Translations under genes and position numbers: made by a program
Notes under the pieces: model-generated
What the model saw: only the letters and a program-made list of their open reading frames with translations
Told to the model about the DNA's origin: nothing
The model's database searches: none
Assembly: GCA_964057225.1 (NCBI GenBank)
Contig: OZ059894.1
Location: 20,118,476 to 20,182,475, forward strand
Direction of reading: 5' to 3'
DNA: 64,000 nt
Origin: Auanema rhodensis
Taxonomy: Eukaryota; Nematoda; Chromadorea; Rhabditida; Rhabditidae
Part shown: positions 32,660 through 46,690 of the stretch, piece by piece
Layout: the number at the start of each line of letters is the position of its first letter
How positions within the stretch are numbered: the first letter of the stretch is position 1

Positions 32660-34780
32660 GCATTTGATGCGGATTTTTAAGCTGCGTCGATCTGTGTTAT
32701 CAGATTTGCGCTAGCTTAAAAATGCACCGAGATATCAACTGATATAAGTTCACACTTATATCCTCGATTTTCACCCTGAAGAATTAATTTTTTCGTTGAA
32801 TAACATTGGCCATCGTCTTTGCCTTGAAAAAAGGAATCTAAAAACATCTACTTTTTGCTAATTTATTCTGAAATTTTTCGAAAAAATTTTTGTCAAAATG
32901 TTTTTGGAAGCAATGTTGAGTGTACATGGAAACTCAACATACACTAATGCATCATTTTTCAAACGATCATAACTAATTTTTGTATTAAGCGTTTCTCAAT
33001 GTAGTATAGTGCATTCGATGCGGATTTTTAAGCTGCGTCGATCTGTGTTATCAGATTTGCGCTAGCTTGAAAATGCACCGAGATATCAACTGATATAAGT
33101 TCACACTTATATCCTCGATTTTCACCCTGAAGAATTAATTTTTTCGTTGTATAACATTGTCCATCGTCTTTGCCTTGAAAAAAGGAATCTAAAAACATCT
33201 ACTTTTTGCTAATTTATTTTGAAATTTTTTGAAAAAATTTTTGTCAAAATGTTTTTGGAAGCAATGTTGAGTGTACATGGAAACTCAACATACACTAATG
33301 CATCATTTTTCAAACGATCATAACTAATTTTTGTTTTAAGCGTTTCTCAATGTAGTATACTGCATTCGATGCGGATTTTTAAGCTGCGTCGATCTGTGTT
33401 ATCAGATTTGCGCTAGCTTAAAAATGCACCGAGATATCAACTGATATAAGTTCACACTTATATCCTCGATTTTCACCCTGAAGAATTAATTTTTTCGTTG
33501 AATAACATTGTCCATCGTCTTTGCCTTGAAAAAAGGAATCTAAAAACATCTACTTTTTGCTAATTTATTTTGAAATTTTTTGAAAAAATTTTTGTCAAAA
33601 TGTTTTTGGAAGCAATGTTGAGTGTACATGGAAACTCAACATACACTAATGCATCATTTTTCAAACGATCATAACTAATTTTTGTATTGAGCGTTTCTCA
33701 ATGTAGTATAGTGCATTCGATGCGGATTTTTAAGCTGCGTCGATCTGTGTTATCAGATTTGCGCTAGCTTAAAAATACACCGAGATATCAACTGATATAA
33801 GTTCACACTTATATCCTCGATTTTCACCCTGAAGAATTGATTTTATCGTTGAATAACATTGTCCATCGTCTTTGTCTTGAAAAAAGGAATCTAAAAACAT
33901 CTACTTTTTGCTAAATTATTCTGAAATTTTTCGAAAAAATTTTTGTCAAAATGTTTTTGGAAGCAATGTTGAGTGTACATGGAAACTCAACATACACTAA
34001 TGCATCATTTTTCAAACGATCATAACTAATTTTTGTATTAAGCGTTTCTCAATGTAGTATAATGCATTCGATGCGGATTTTTAAGCTGCGTCGATCTGTG
34101 TTATCAGATTTGCGCTAGCTTAAAAATGCACCGAGATATCAACTGATATCAGTTCACACTTATATCCTCGATTTTCACCCTGAAGAATTAATTTTTTCGT
34201 TGAATAACATTGGCCATCGTCTTTGCCTTGAAAAAAGGAATCTAAAAACATCTACTTTTTGCTAATTTATTCTGAAATTTTTCGAAAAAATTTTTGTCAA
34301 AATGTTTTTGGAAGCAATGTTGAGTGTACATGGAAACTCAACATACACTAATGCATCATTTTTCAAACGATCATAACTAATTTTTGTATTAAGCGTTTCT
34401 CAATGTAGTATAGTGCATTCGATGCGGATTTTTAAGCTGCGTCGATCTGTGTTATCAGATTTGCGCTAGCTTGAAAATGCACCGAGATATCAACTGATAT
34501 AAGTTCACACTTATATCCTCGATTTTCACCCTGAAGAATTAATTTTTTCGTTGTATAACATATTCCATCGTCTTTGCCTTGAAAAAAGGAATCTAAAAAC
34601 ATCTACTTTTTGCTAATTTATTTTGAAATTTTTTGAAAAAATTTTTGTCAAAATGTTTTTGGAAGCAATGTTGAGTGTACATGGAAACTCAACATACACT
34701 AATGCATCATTTTTCAAACGATCATAACTAATTTTTGTATTGAGCGTTTCTCAATGTAGTATAGTGCATTCGATGCGGAT
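32660..34780 (+). repeat. Duplicated satellite segment, 9,476 bp offset (copy B)
   Basis: Counterpart of 23184 to about 25300. Its first part is also the counterpart of the satellite just left of the retroelement (offset 15,824 bp), so three related copies exist in the + array. Confidence 0.75.
33458..33461 (+). other. Empty-site paralogue of the retroelement insertion
   Basis: Position 17637 plus the 15,824 bp offset of the duplicated segment falls on this TTAT. The surrounding monomer (33366 onward) matches the interrupted one on both sides apart from few substitutions (for example TGCACC here, TACACC at 17600) and has no insertion and no second TTAT. It shows what the target looked like before integration. 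Confidence 0.7.
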
Positions 34781-36678
34781 TTTTAAGCTGCGTCGATCTG
34801 TGTTATCAGATTTGCGCTAGCTTAAAAATACACCGAGATATCAACTGATATAAGTTCACACTTATATCCTCGATTTTCACCCTGAAGAATTGATTTTATC
34901 GTTGAATAACATTGTCCATCGTCTTTGTCTTGAAAAAAGGAATCTAAAAACATCTACTTTTTGCTAAATTATTCTGAAATTTTTCGAAAAAATTTTTGTC
35001 AAAATGTTTTTGGAAGCAATGTTGAGTGTACATGGAAACTCAACATACACTAATGCATCATTTTTCAAACGATCATAACTAATTTTTGTATTAAGCGTTT
35101 CTCAATGTAGTATAGTGCATTCGATGCGGATTTTTAAGCTGCGTCGATCTGTGTTATCAGATTTGCGCTAGCTTGAAAATGCACCGAGATATCAACTGAT
35201 ATAAGTTCACACTTATATCCTCGATTTTCACCCTGAAGAATTAATTTTTTCGTTGTATAACATATTCCATCGTCTTTGCCTTGAAAAAAGGAATCTAAAA
35301 ACATCTACTTTTTGCTAATTTATTTTGAAATTTTTTGAAAAAATTTTTGTCAAAATGTTTTTGGAAGCAATGTTGAGTGTACATGGAAACTCAACATACA
35401 CTAATGCATCATTTTTCAAACGATCATAACTAATTTTTGTATTGAGCGTTTCTCAATGTAGTATAGTGCATTCGATGCGGATTTTTAAGCTGCGTCGATC
35501 TGTGTTATCAGATTTGCGCTAGCTTAAAAATGCACCGAGATATCAACTGATATAAGTTCACACTTATATCCTCGATTTTCACCCTGAAGAATTAATTTTA
35601 TCGTTGAATAACATTGTCCATCGTCTTTGCCTTAAAAAAAGGAATCTAAAAACATCTACGTTTAGCTAATTTATTTTGAAATTTTTCGAAAAAATTTTTG
35701 TCAAAATGTTTTTGGAAGCAATGTTGAGTGTACATGGAAACTCAACATACACTAATGCATCATTTTTCAAACGATCATAACTAATTTTTGTATTAAGCGT
35801 TTCTCAATGTAGTATAGTGCATTCGATGCGGATTTTTAAGCTGCGTCGATCTGTGTTATCAGATTTGCGCTAGCTTGAAAATGCACCGAGATATCAACTG
35901 ATATAAGTTCACACTTATATCCTCGATTTTCACCCTGAAGAATTAATTTTTTCGTTGTATAACATATTCCATCGTCTTTGCCTTGAAAAAAGGAATCTAA
36001 AAACATCTACTTTTTGCTAATTTATTTTGAAATTTTTTGAAAAAATTTTTGTCAAAATGTTTTTGGAAGCAATGTTGAGTGTACATGGAAACTCAACATA
36101 CACTAATGCATCATTTTTCAAACGATCATAACTAATTTTTGTATTGAGCGTTTCTCAATGTAGTATAGTGCATTCGATGCGGATTTTTAAGCTGCGTCGA
36201 TCTGTGTTATCAGATTTGCGCTAGCTTAAAAATGCACCGAGATATCAACTGATATAAGTTCACACTTATATCCTCGATTTTCACCCTGAAGAATTACTTT
36301 TATCGTTGAATAACATTGTCCATCGTCTTTGCCTTGAAAAAAGGAATCTAAAAACATCTACTTTTTGCTAAATTATTTTGAAATTTTTCGAAAAAATTTT
36401 TGTCAAAATGTTTTTGGAAGCAATGTTGAGTGTACATGGAAACTCAACATACACTAATGCATCATTTTTCAAACGATCATAACTAATTTTTGTATTAAGC
36501 GTTTCTCAATGTAGTATAGTGCATTCGATGCGGATTTTTAAGCTGCGTCGATCTGTGTTATCAGATTTGCGCTAGCTTAAAAATGCACCGAGATATCAAC
36601 TGATATAAGTTCACACTTATATCCTCGATTTTCACCCTGAAGAATTAATTTTTTCGTTGAATAACATTGTCCATCGTC

Positions 36679-37310
36679 TTTTCCTTGAAAAAAGGAATCT
36701 AAAAACATCTACTTTTTGCTAAATTATTCTGAAACTTTTCGAAAAAATTTTTGTCAAAATGTTTTTGGAAGCAATGTTGAGTGTACATGGAAACTCAACA
36801 TACACTAATGCATCATTTTTCAAACGATCATAACTAATTTTTGTATTAAGCGTTTCTCAATGTAGTATAGTGCATTCGATGCGGATTTTTAAGCTGCGTC
36901 GATCTGTGTTATCAGATTTGCGCTAGCTTAAAAATGCACCGAGATATCAACTGATATAAGTTCACACTTATATCCTCGATTTTCACCCTGAAGAATTAAT
37001 TTTTTCGTTGAATAACATTGTCCATCGTCTTTGCCTTGAAAAAAGGAATCTAAAAACATCTACTTTTTGCTAATTTATTTTGAAATTTTTTGAAAAAATT
37101 TTTGTCAAAATGTTTTTGGAAACAATGTTGAGTGTACATGGAAACTCAACATACACTAATGCATCATTTTTCAAACGATCATAACTAATTTTTGTATTGA
37201 GCGTTTCTCAATGTAGTATAGTGCATTCGATGCGGATTTTTAAGCTGCGTCGATCTGTGTTATCAGATTTGCGCTAGCTTAAAAATGCACCGAGATATCA
37301 ACTGATATAA
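36679..37310 (+). repeat. Duplicated satellite segment, 10,178 bp offset (copy B)
   Basis: Counterpart of the segment at 26501. A few differences have accumulated, for example GCTTAAAAATG here against GCTTGAAAATG in the monomer near 26750. Confidence 0.65.
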
Positions 37311-40300
37311 GTTCACACTTATATCCTCGATTTTCACCCTGAAGAATTGATTTTATCGTTGAATAACATTGTCCATCGTCTTTGTCTTGAAAAAAGAAAT
37401 CTAAAAACATCTACTTTTTGCTAAATTATTCTGAAATTTTTCGAAAAAATTTTTGTCAAAATGTTTTTGGAAGCAATGTTGAGTGTACATGGAAACTCAA
37501 CATACACTAATGCATCATTTTTCAAACGATCATAACTAATTTTTGTTTTAAGCGTTTCTCAATGTAGTATACTGCATTCGATGCGGATTTTTAAGCTGCG
37601 TCGATCTGTGTTATCAGATTTGCGCTAGCTTAAAAATGCACCGAGATATCAACTGATATAAGTTCACACTTATATCCTCGATTTTCACCCTGAAGAATTA
37701 ATTTTTTCGTTGAATAACATTGTCCATCGTCTTTGCCTTGAAAAAAGGAATCTAAAAACATCTACTTTTTGCTAATTTATTTTGAAATTTTTCGAAAAAA
37801 TTTTTGTCAAAATGTTTTTGGAAGCAATGTTGAGTGTACATGGAAACTCAACATACACTAATGCATCATTTTTCAAACGATCATAACTAATTTTTGTATT
37901 AAGCGTTTCTCAATGTAGTATAGTGCATTCGATGCGGATTTTTAAGCTGCGTCGATCTGTGTTATCAGATTTGCGCTAGCTTGAAAATGCACCGAGATAT
38001 CAACTGATATAAGTTCACACTTATATCCTCGATTTTCACCCTGAAGAATTAATTTTTTCGTTGAATAACATTGTCCATCGTCTTTGCCTTGAAAAAAGGA
38101 ATCTAAAAACATCTACTTTTTGCTAATTTATTTTGAAATTTTTCGAAAAAATTTTTGTCAAAATGTTTTTGGAAGCAATGTTGAGTGTACATGGAAACTC
38201 AACATACACTAATGCATCATTTTTCAAACGATCATAACTAATTTTTGTATTAAGCGTTTCTCAATGTAGTATAGTGCATTCGATGCGGATTTTTAAGCTG
38301 CGTCGATCTGTGTTATCAGATTTGCGCTAGCTTGAAAATGCACCGAGATATCAACTGATATAAGTTCACACTTATATCCTCGATTTTCACCCTGAAGAAT
38401 TAATTTTTTCGTTGTATAACATTGTCCATCGTCTTTGCCTTGAAAAAAGGAATCTAAAAACATCTACTTTTTGCTAATTTATTTTGAAATTTTTTGAAAA
38501 AATTTTTGTCAAAATGTTTTTGGAAGCAATGTTGAGTGTACATGGAAACTCAACATACACTAATGCATCATTTTTCAAACGATCATAACTAATTTTTGTA
38601 TTGAGCGTTTCTCAATGTAGTATAGTGCATTCGATGCGGATTTTTAAGCTGCGTCGATCTGTGTTATCAGATTTGCGCTAGCTTAAAAATACACCGAGAT
38701 ATCAACTGATATAAGTTCACACTTATATCCTCGATTTTCACCCTGAAGAATTGATTTTATCGTTGAATAACATTGTCCATCGTCTTTGTCTTGAAAAAAG
38801 GAATCTAAAAACATCTACTTTTTGCTAAATTATTCTGAAATTTTTCGAAAAAATTTTTGTCAAAATGTTTTTGGAAGCAATGTTGAGTGTACATGGAAAC
38901 TCAACATACACTAATGCATCATTTTTCAAACGATCATAACTAATTTTTGTATTAAGCGTTTCTCAATGTAGTATAATGCATTCGATGCGGATTTTTAAGC
39001 TGCGTCGATCTGTGTTATCAGATTTGCGCTAGCTTAAAAATGCACCGAGATATCAACTGATATAAGTTCACACTTATATCCTCGATTTTCACCCTGAAGA
39101 ATTAATTTTTTCGTTGAATAACATTGGCCATCGTCTGTGCCTTGAAAAAAGGAATCTAAAAACATCTACTATTTGCTAATTTATTCTGAAATTTTTCGAA
39201 AAAATTTTTGTCAAAATGTTTTTGGAAGCAATGTTGAGTGTACATGGAAACTCAACATACACTAATGCATCATTTTTCAAACGATCATAACTAATTTTTG
39301 TATTAAGCGTTTCTCAATGTAGTATAGTGCATTCGATGCGGATTTTTAAGCTGCGTCGATCTGTGTTATCAGATTTGCGCTAACTTGAAAATGCACCGAG
39401 ATATCAACTGATATAAGTTCACACTTATATCCTCGATTTTCACCCTGAAGAATTAATTTTTTCGTTGTATAACATTGTCCATCGTCTTTGCCTTGAAAAA
39501 AGGAATCTAAAAACATCTACTTTTTGCTAATTTATTTTGAAATTTTTTGAAAAAATTTTTGTCAAAATGTTTTTGGAAGCAATGTTGAGTGTACATGGAA
39601 ACTCAACATACACTAATGCATCATTTTTCAAACGATCATAACTAATTTTTGTTTTAAGCGTTTCTCAATGTAGTATACTGCATTCGATGCGGATTTTTAA
39701 GCTGCGTCGATCTGTGTTATCAGATTTGCGCTAGCTTAAAAATGCACCGAGATATCAACTGATATAAGTTCACACTTATATCCTCGATTTTCACCCTGAA
39801 GAATTAATTTTTTCGTTGAATAACATTGTCCATCGTCTTTGCCTTGAAAAAAGGAATCTAAAAACATCTACTTTTTGCTAATTTATTTTGAAATTTTTTG
39901 AAAAAATTTTTGTCAAAATGTTTTTGGAAGCAATGTTGAGTGTACATGGAAACTCAACATACACTAATGCATCATTTTTCAAACGATCATAACTAATTTT
40001 TGTATTAAGCGTTTCTCAATGTAGTATAATGCATTCGATGCGGATTTTTAAGCTGCGTCGATCTGTGTTATCAGATTTGCGCTAGCTTAAAAATGCACCG
40101 AGATATCAACTGATATAAGTTCACACTTATATCCTCGATTTTCACCCTGAAGAATTAATTTTTTCGTTGAATAACATTGGCCATCGTCTTTGCCTTGAAA
40201 AAAGGAATCTAAAAACATCTACTTTTTGCTAATTTATTCTGAAATTTTTCGAAAAAATTTTTGTCAAAATGTTTTTGGAAGCAATGTTGAGTGTACATGG

Positions 40301-42447
40301 AAACTCAACATACACTAATGCATCATTTTTCAAACGATCATAACTAATTTTTGTTTTAAGCGTTTCTCAATGTAGTATACTGCATTCGATGCGGATTTTT
40401 AAGCTGCGTCGATCTGTGTTATCAGATTTGCGCTAGCTTAAAAATGCACCGAGATATCAACTGATATAAGTTCACACTTATATCCTCGATTTTCACCCTG
40501 AAGAATTAATTTTTTCGTTGAATAACATTGTCCATCGTCTTTGCCTTGAAAAAAGAAATCTAAAAACATCTACTTTTTGCTAATTTATTTTGAAATTTTT
40601 TGAAAAAATTTTTGTCAAAATGTTTTTGGAAGCAATGTTGAGTGTACATGGAAACTCAACATACACTAATGCATCATTTTTCAAACGATCATAACTAATT
40701 TTTGTATTGAGCGTTTCTCAATGTAGTATAGTGCATTCGATGCGGATTTTTAAGCTGCGTCGATCTGTGTTATCAGATTTGCGCTAGCTTAAAAATACAC
40801 CGAGATATCAACTGATATAAGTTCACACTTATATCCTCGATTTTCACCCTGAAGAATTGATTTTATCGTTGAATAACATTGTCCATCGTCTTTGTCTTGA
40901 AAAAAGGAATCTAAAAACATCTACTTTTTGCTAAATTATTCTGAAATTTTTCGAAAAAATTTTTGTCAAAATGTTTTTGGAAGCAATGTTGAGTGTACAT
41001 GGAAACTCAACATACACTAATGCATCATTTTTCAAACGATCATATCTAATTTTTGTATTAAGCGTTTCTCAATGTAGTATAATGCATTCGATGCGGATTT
41101 TTAAGCTGCGTCGATCTGTGTTATCAGATTTGCGCTAGCTTAAAAATGCACCGAGATATCAACTGATATAAGTTCACACTTATATCCTCGATTTTCACCC
41201 TGAAGAATTAATTTTTTCGTTGAATAACATTGTCCATCGTCTTTGCCTTGAAAAAAGGAATCTAAAAACATCTACTTTTTGCTAATTTATTTTGAAATTT
41301 TTTGAAAAAATTTTTGTCAAAATGTTTTTGGAAGCAATGTTGAGTGTACATGGAAACTCAACATACACTAATGCATCATTTTTCAAACGATCATAACTAA
41401 TTTTTGTATTGAGCGTTTCTCAATGTAGTATAGTGCATTCGATGCGGATTTTTAAGCTGCGTCGATCTGTGTTATCAGATTTGCGCTAGCTTAAAAATAC
41501 ACCGAGATATCAACTGATATAAGTTCACACTTATATCCTCGATTTTCACCCTGAAGAATTGATTTTATCGTTGAATAACATTGTCCATCGTCTTTGTCTT
41601 GAAAAAAGGAATCTAAAAACATCTACTTTTTGCTAAATTATTCTGAAATTTTTCGAAAAAATTTTTGTCAAAATGTTTTTGGAAGCAATGTTGAGTGTAC
41701 ATGGAAACTCAACATACACTAATGCATCATTTTTCAAACGATCATAACTAATTTTTGTATTAAGCGTTTCTCAATGTAGTATAATGCATTCGATGCGGAT
41801 TTTTAAGCTGCGTCGATCTGTGTTATCAGATTTGCGCTAGCTTAAAAATGCACCGAGATATCAACTGATATAAGTTCACACTTATATCCTCGATTTTCAC
41901 CCTGAAGAATTAATTTTTTCGTTGAATAACATTGGCCATCGTCTTTGCCTTGAAAAAAGGAATCTAAAAACATCTACTTTTTGCTAATTTATTTTGAAAT
42001 TTTTTGAAAAAATTTTTGTCAAAATGTTTTTGGAAGCAATGTTGAGTGTACATGGAAACTCAACATACACTAATGCATCATTTTTCAAACGATCATAACT
42101 AATTTTTGTATTGAGCGTTTCTCAATAAAGTATAGTGCATTCGATGCGGATTTTTAAGCTGCGTCGATCTGTGTTATCAGATTTGCGCTAGCTTAAAAAT
42201 GCACCGAGATATCAACTGATATAAGTTCACACTTATATCCTCGATTTTCACCCTGAAGAATTAATTTTATCGTTGAATAACATTGTCCATCGTCTTTGCC
42301 TTGAAAAAAGGAATCTAAAAACATCTACTTTTTGCTAAATTATTTTGAAATTTTTCGAAAAAATTTTTGTCAAAATGTTTTTGGAAGCAATGTTGAGTGT
42401 ACATGGAAACTCAACATACACTAATGCATCATTTTTCAAACGATCAT

Positions 42448-42460
42448 AACTAAAAATTAA
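42448..42460. other. Strand-switch junction of the satellite array
   Basis: The + array runs normally to ATAACTAA (ending 42453) and the reverse-complement array begins AAAAATTAATTCTTC (from 42452), sharing only AA. The + side is cut at monomer base 313 and the - side starts at about monomer base 129, so the junction is not a palindrome centre: the two arms do not fold back on each other at the join. The last + monomer is preceded by an unusual CTCAATAAAG (about 42121). This is either a real inversion breakpoint healed by end joining or an assembly join. Confidence 0.9.
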
Positions 42461-44449
42461 TTCTTCAGGGTGAAAATCGAGGATATAAGTGTGAACTTAT
42501 ATCAGTTGATATCTCGGTGCATTTTTAAGCTAGCGCAAATCTGATAACACAGATCGACGCAGCTTAAAAATCCGCATCGAATGCACTATACTACATTGAG
42601 AAACGCTCAATACAAAAATTAGTTATGATCGTTTGAAAAATGATGCATTAGTGTATGTTGAGTTTCCATGTACACTCAACATTGCTTCCAAAAACATTTT
42701 GACAAAAATTTTTTCGAAAAATTTCAAAATAAATTAGCAAAAAGTAGATGTTTTTAGATTCCTTTTTTCAAGGCAAAGACGATGGACAATGTTATTCAAC
42801 GAAAAAATTAATTCTTCAGGGTGAAAATCGAGGATATAAGTGTGAACTTATATCAGTTGATATCTCGGTGCATTTTTAAGCTAGCGCAAATCTGATAACA
42901 CAGATCGACGCAGCTTAAAAATCCGCATCGAATGCAGTATACTACATTGAGAAACGCTTAATACAAAAATTAGTTATGATCGTTTGAAAAATGATGCATT
43001 AGTGTATGTTGAGTTGCCATGTACACTCAACATTGCTTCCAAAAACATTTTGACAAAACTTTTTTCGAAAAATTTCAAAATAAATTAGCAAAAAGTAGAT
43101 GTTTTTAGATTCCTTTTTTCAAGGCAAAGACGATGGACAATGTTATTCAACGAAAAAATTAATTCTTCAGGGTGAAAATCGAGGATATAAGTGTGAAATT
43201 ATATCAGTTGATATCTCGGTGCATTTTTAAGCTAGCGCAAATCTGATAACACAGATCGACGCAGCTTAAAAATCCGCATCGAATGCAGTATACTACATTG
43301 AGAAACGCTTAATACAAAAATTAGTTATGATTGTTTGAAAAATGATGCATTAGTGTATGTTGAGTTTCCATGTACACTCAACATTGCTTCCAAAAACATT
43401 TTGACAAAAATTTTTTCGAAAAATTTCAAAATAAATTAGCAAAAAGTAGATGTTTTTAGATTCCTTTTTTCAAGGCAAAGACGATGGACAATGTTATTCA
43501 ACGAAAAAATTAATTCTTCAGGGTGAAAATCGAGGATATAAGTGTGAACTTATATCAGTTGATATCTCGGTGCATTTTTAAGCTAGCGCAAATCTGATAA
43601 CACAGATCGACGCAGCTTAAAAATCCGCATCGAATGCAGTATACTACATTGAGAAACGCTTAATACAAAAATTAGTTATGATCGTTTGAAAAATGATGCA
43701 TTAGTGTATGTTGAGTTGCCATGTACACTCAACATTGCTTCCAAAAACATTTTGACAAAACTTTTTTCGAAAAATTTCAAAATAAATTAGCAAAAAGTAG
43801 ATGTTTTTAGATTCCTTTTTTCAAGGCAAAGACGATGGACAATGTTATTCAACGAAAAAATTAATTCTTCAGGGTGAAAATCGAGGATATAAGTGTGAAA
43901 TTATATCAGTTGATATCTCGGTGCATTTTTAAGCTAGCGCAAATCTGATAACACAGATCGACGCAGCTTAAAAATCCGCATCGAATGCAGTATACTACAT
44001 TGAGAAACGCTTAATACAAAAATTAGTTATGATTGTTTGAAAAATGATGCATTAGTGTATGTTGAGTTTCCATGTACACTCAACATTGCTTCCAAAAACA
44101 TTTTGACAAAAATTTTTTCGAAAAATTTCAAAATAATTTAGCAAAAAGTAGATGTTTTTAGATTCCTTTTTTCAAGGCAAAGACGATGGACAATGTTATT
44201 CAACAAAAAAATTAATTCTTCAGGGTGAAAATCGAGGATATAAGTGTGAACTTATATCAGTTGATATCTCGGTGCATTTTTAAGCTAGCGCAAATCTGAT
44301 AACACAGATCGACGCAGCTTAAAAATCCGCATCGAATGCACTATACTACATTGAGAAACGCTCAATACAAAAATTAGTTATGATCGTTTGAAAAATGATG
44401 CATTAGTGTATGTTGAGTTTCCATGTACACTCAACATTGCTTCCAAAAA

Positions 44450-46690
44450 CATTTTGACAAAAATTTTTTTCAGAAAATTTCAAAATAAATTAGCAAAAAG
44501 TAGATGTTTTTAGATTCCTTTTTTCAAGGCAAAGACGATGGACAATGTTATTCAACAAAAAAATTAATTCTTCAGGGTGAAAATCGAGGATATAAGTGTG
44601 AACTTATATCAGTTGATATCTCGGTGCATTTTCAAGCTAGCGCAAATCTGATAACACAGATCGACGCAGCTTAAAAATCCGCATCGAATGCACTATACTA
44701 CATTGAGAAACGCTTAATACAAAAATTAGTTATGATCGTTTGAAAAATGATGCATTAGTGTATGTTGAGTTTCCATGTACACTCAACATTGCTTCCAAAA
44801 ACATTTTGACAAAAATTTTTTCGAAAAATTTCAGAATAATTTAGCAAAAAGTAGATGTTTTTAGATTCCTTTTTTCAAGGCAAAGACGATGGACAATGTT
44901 ATTCAACGAAAAAATTAATTCTTCAGGGTGAAAATCGAGGATATAAGTGTGAAATTATATCAGTTGATATCTCGGTGCATTTTTAAGCTAGCGCAAATCT
45001 GATAACACAGATCGACGCAGCTTAAAAATCCGCATCGAATGCAGTATACTACATTGAGAAACGCTTAATACAAAAATTAGTTATGATCGTTTGAAAAATG
45101 ATGCATTAGTGTATGTTGAGTTGCCATGTACACTCAACATTGCTTCCAAAAACATTTTGACAAAACTTTTTTCGAAAAATTTCAAAATAAATTAGCAAAA
45201 AGTAGATGTTTTTAGATTCCTTTTTTCAAGGCAAAGACGATGGACAATGTTATTCAACGAAAAAATTAATTCTTCAGGGTGAAAATCGAGGATATAAGTG
45301 TGAAATTATATCAGTTGATATCTCGGTGCATTTTTAAGCTAGCGCAAATCTGATAACACAGATCGACGCAGCTTAAAAATCCGCATCGAATGCAGTATAC
45401 TACATTGAGAAACGCTTAATACAAAAATTAGTTATGATTGTTTGAAAAATGATGCATTAGTGTATGTTGAGTTTCCATGTACACTCAACATTGCTTCCAA
45501 AAACATTTTGACAAAAATTTTTTCGAAAAATTTCAAAATAATTTAGCAAAAAGTAGATGTTTTTAGATTCCTTTTTTCAAGGCAAAGACGATGGACAATG
45601 TTATTCAACGATAAAATTAATTCTTCAGGGTGAAAATCGAGGATATAAGTGTGAACTTATATCAGTTGATATCTCGGTGCATTTTTAAGCTAGCGCAAAT
45701 CTGATAACACAGATCGACGCAGCTTAAAAATCCGCATCGAATGCACTATACTACATTGAGAAACGCTCAATACAAAAATTAGTTATGATCGTTTGAAAAA
45801 TGATGCATTAGTGTATGTTGAGTTTCCATGTACACTCAACATTGCTTCCAAAAACATTTTGACAAAAATTTTTTTCAAAAAATTTCAAAATAAATTAGCA
45901 AAAAGTAGATGTTTTTAGATTCCTTTTTTCAAGGCAAAGACGATGGACAATGTTATTCAACAAAAAAATTAATTCTTCAGGGTGAAAATCGAGGATATAA
46001 GTGTGAACTTATATCAGTTGATATCTCGGTGCATTTTTAAGCTAGCGCAAATCTGATAACACAGATCGACGCAGCTTAAAAATCCGCATCGAATGCACTA
46101 TACTACATTGAGAAACGCTCAATACAAAAATTAGTTATGATCGTTTGAAAAATGATGCATTAGTGTATGTTGAGTTTCCATGTACACTCAACATTGCTTC
46201 CAAAAACATTTTGACAAAAATTTTTTTCAGAAAATTTCAAAATAAATTAGCAAAAAGTAGATGTTTTTAGATTCCTTTTTTCAAGGCAAAGACGATGGAC
46301 AATGTTATTCAACAAAAAAATTAATTCTTCAGGGTGAAAATCGAGGATATAAGTGTGAACTTATATCAGTTGATATCTCGGTGCATTTTCAAGCTAGCGC
46401 AAATCTGATAACACAGATCGACGCAGCTTAAAAATCCGCATCGAATGCACTATACTACATTGAGAAACGCTTAATACAAAAATTAGTTATGATCGTTTGA
46501 AAAATGATGCATTAGTGTATGTTGAGTTTCCATGTACACTCAACATTGCTTCCAAAAACATTTTGACAAAAATTTTTTCGAAAAATTTCAGAATAATTTA
46601 GCAAAAAGTAGATGTTTTTAGATTCCTTTTTTCAAGGCAAAGACGATGGACAATGTTATTCAACGAAAAAATTAATTCTTCAGGGTGAAA
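44450..46690 (-). repeat. Five-monomer periodicity in the inverted array
   Basis: The private variant CAGAAAATTT occurs at 44471 and 46228 (1,757 bp, five monomers). In both places it is followed by the GCATTTTCAAGC monomer and then by a GTGAAATTATAT monomer. The limits are approximate. Confidence 0.55.

Larger units (their letters stand above)
22582..42453 (+). repeat. Satellite array, ~351 bp monomer, direct orientation (right block)
   Basis: Remainder of the interrupted monomer, then 55 complete monomers starting at 22837 and ending before 42141, then 313 bases of a last one cut at the strand switch. Spacing is again 351 bp (19,304 bp for 55 monomers). The variant set matches the left block, with a few additional variants: TATCAGTTCA at 24671 and 34147, TTTTCCTTG at 26501 and 36679, GGAAACAATG at 26940, about 29399, about 29748 and 37118. 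No genes or RNA genes are visible. Confidence 0.98.

Noticed and set aside
42440-42470. Perfect palindrome or hairpin telomere at the strand switch
   Set aside because: The two sides join at different monomer positions (about 313 and 129), so the junction is not self-complementary at its centre.
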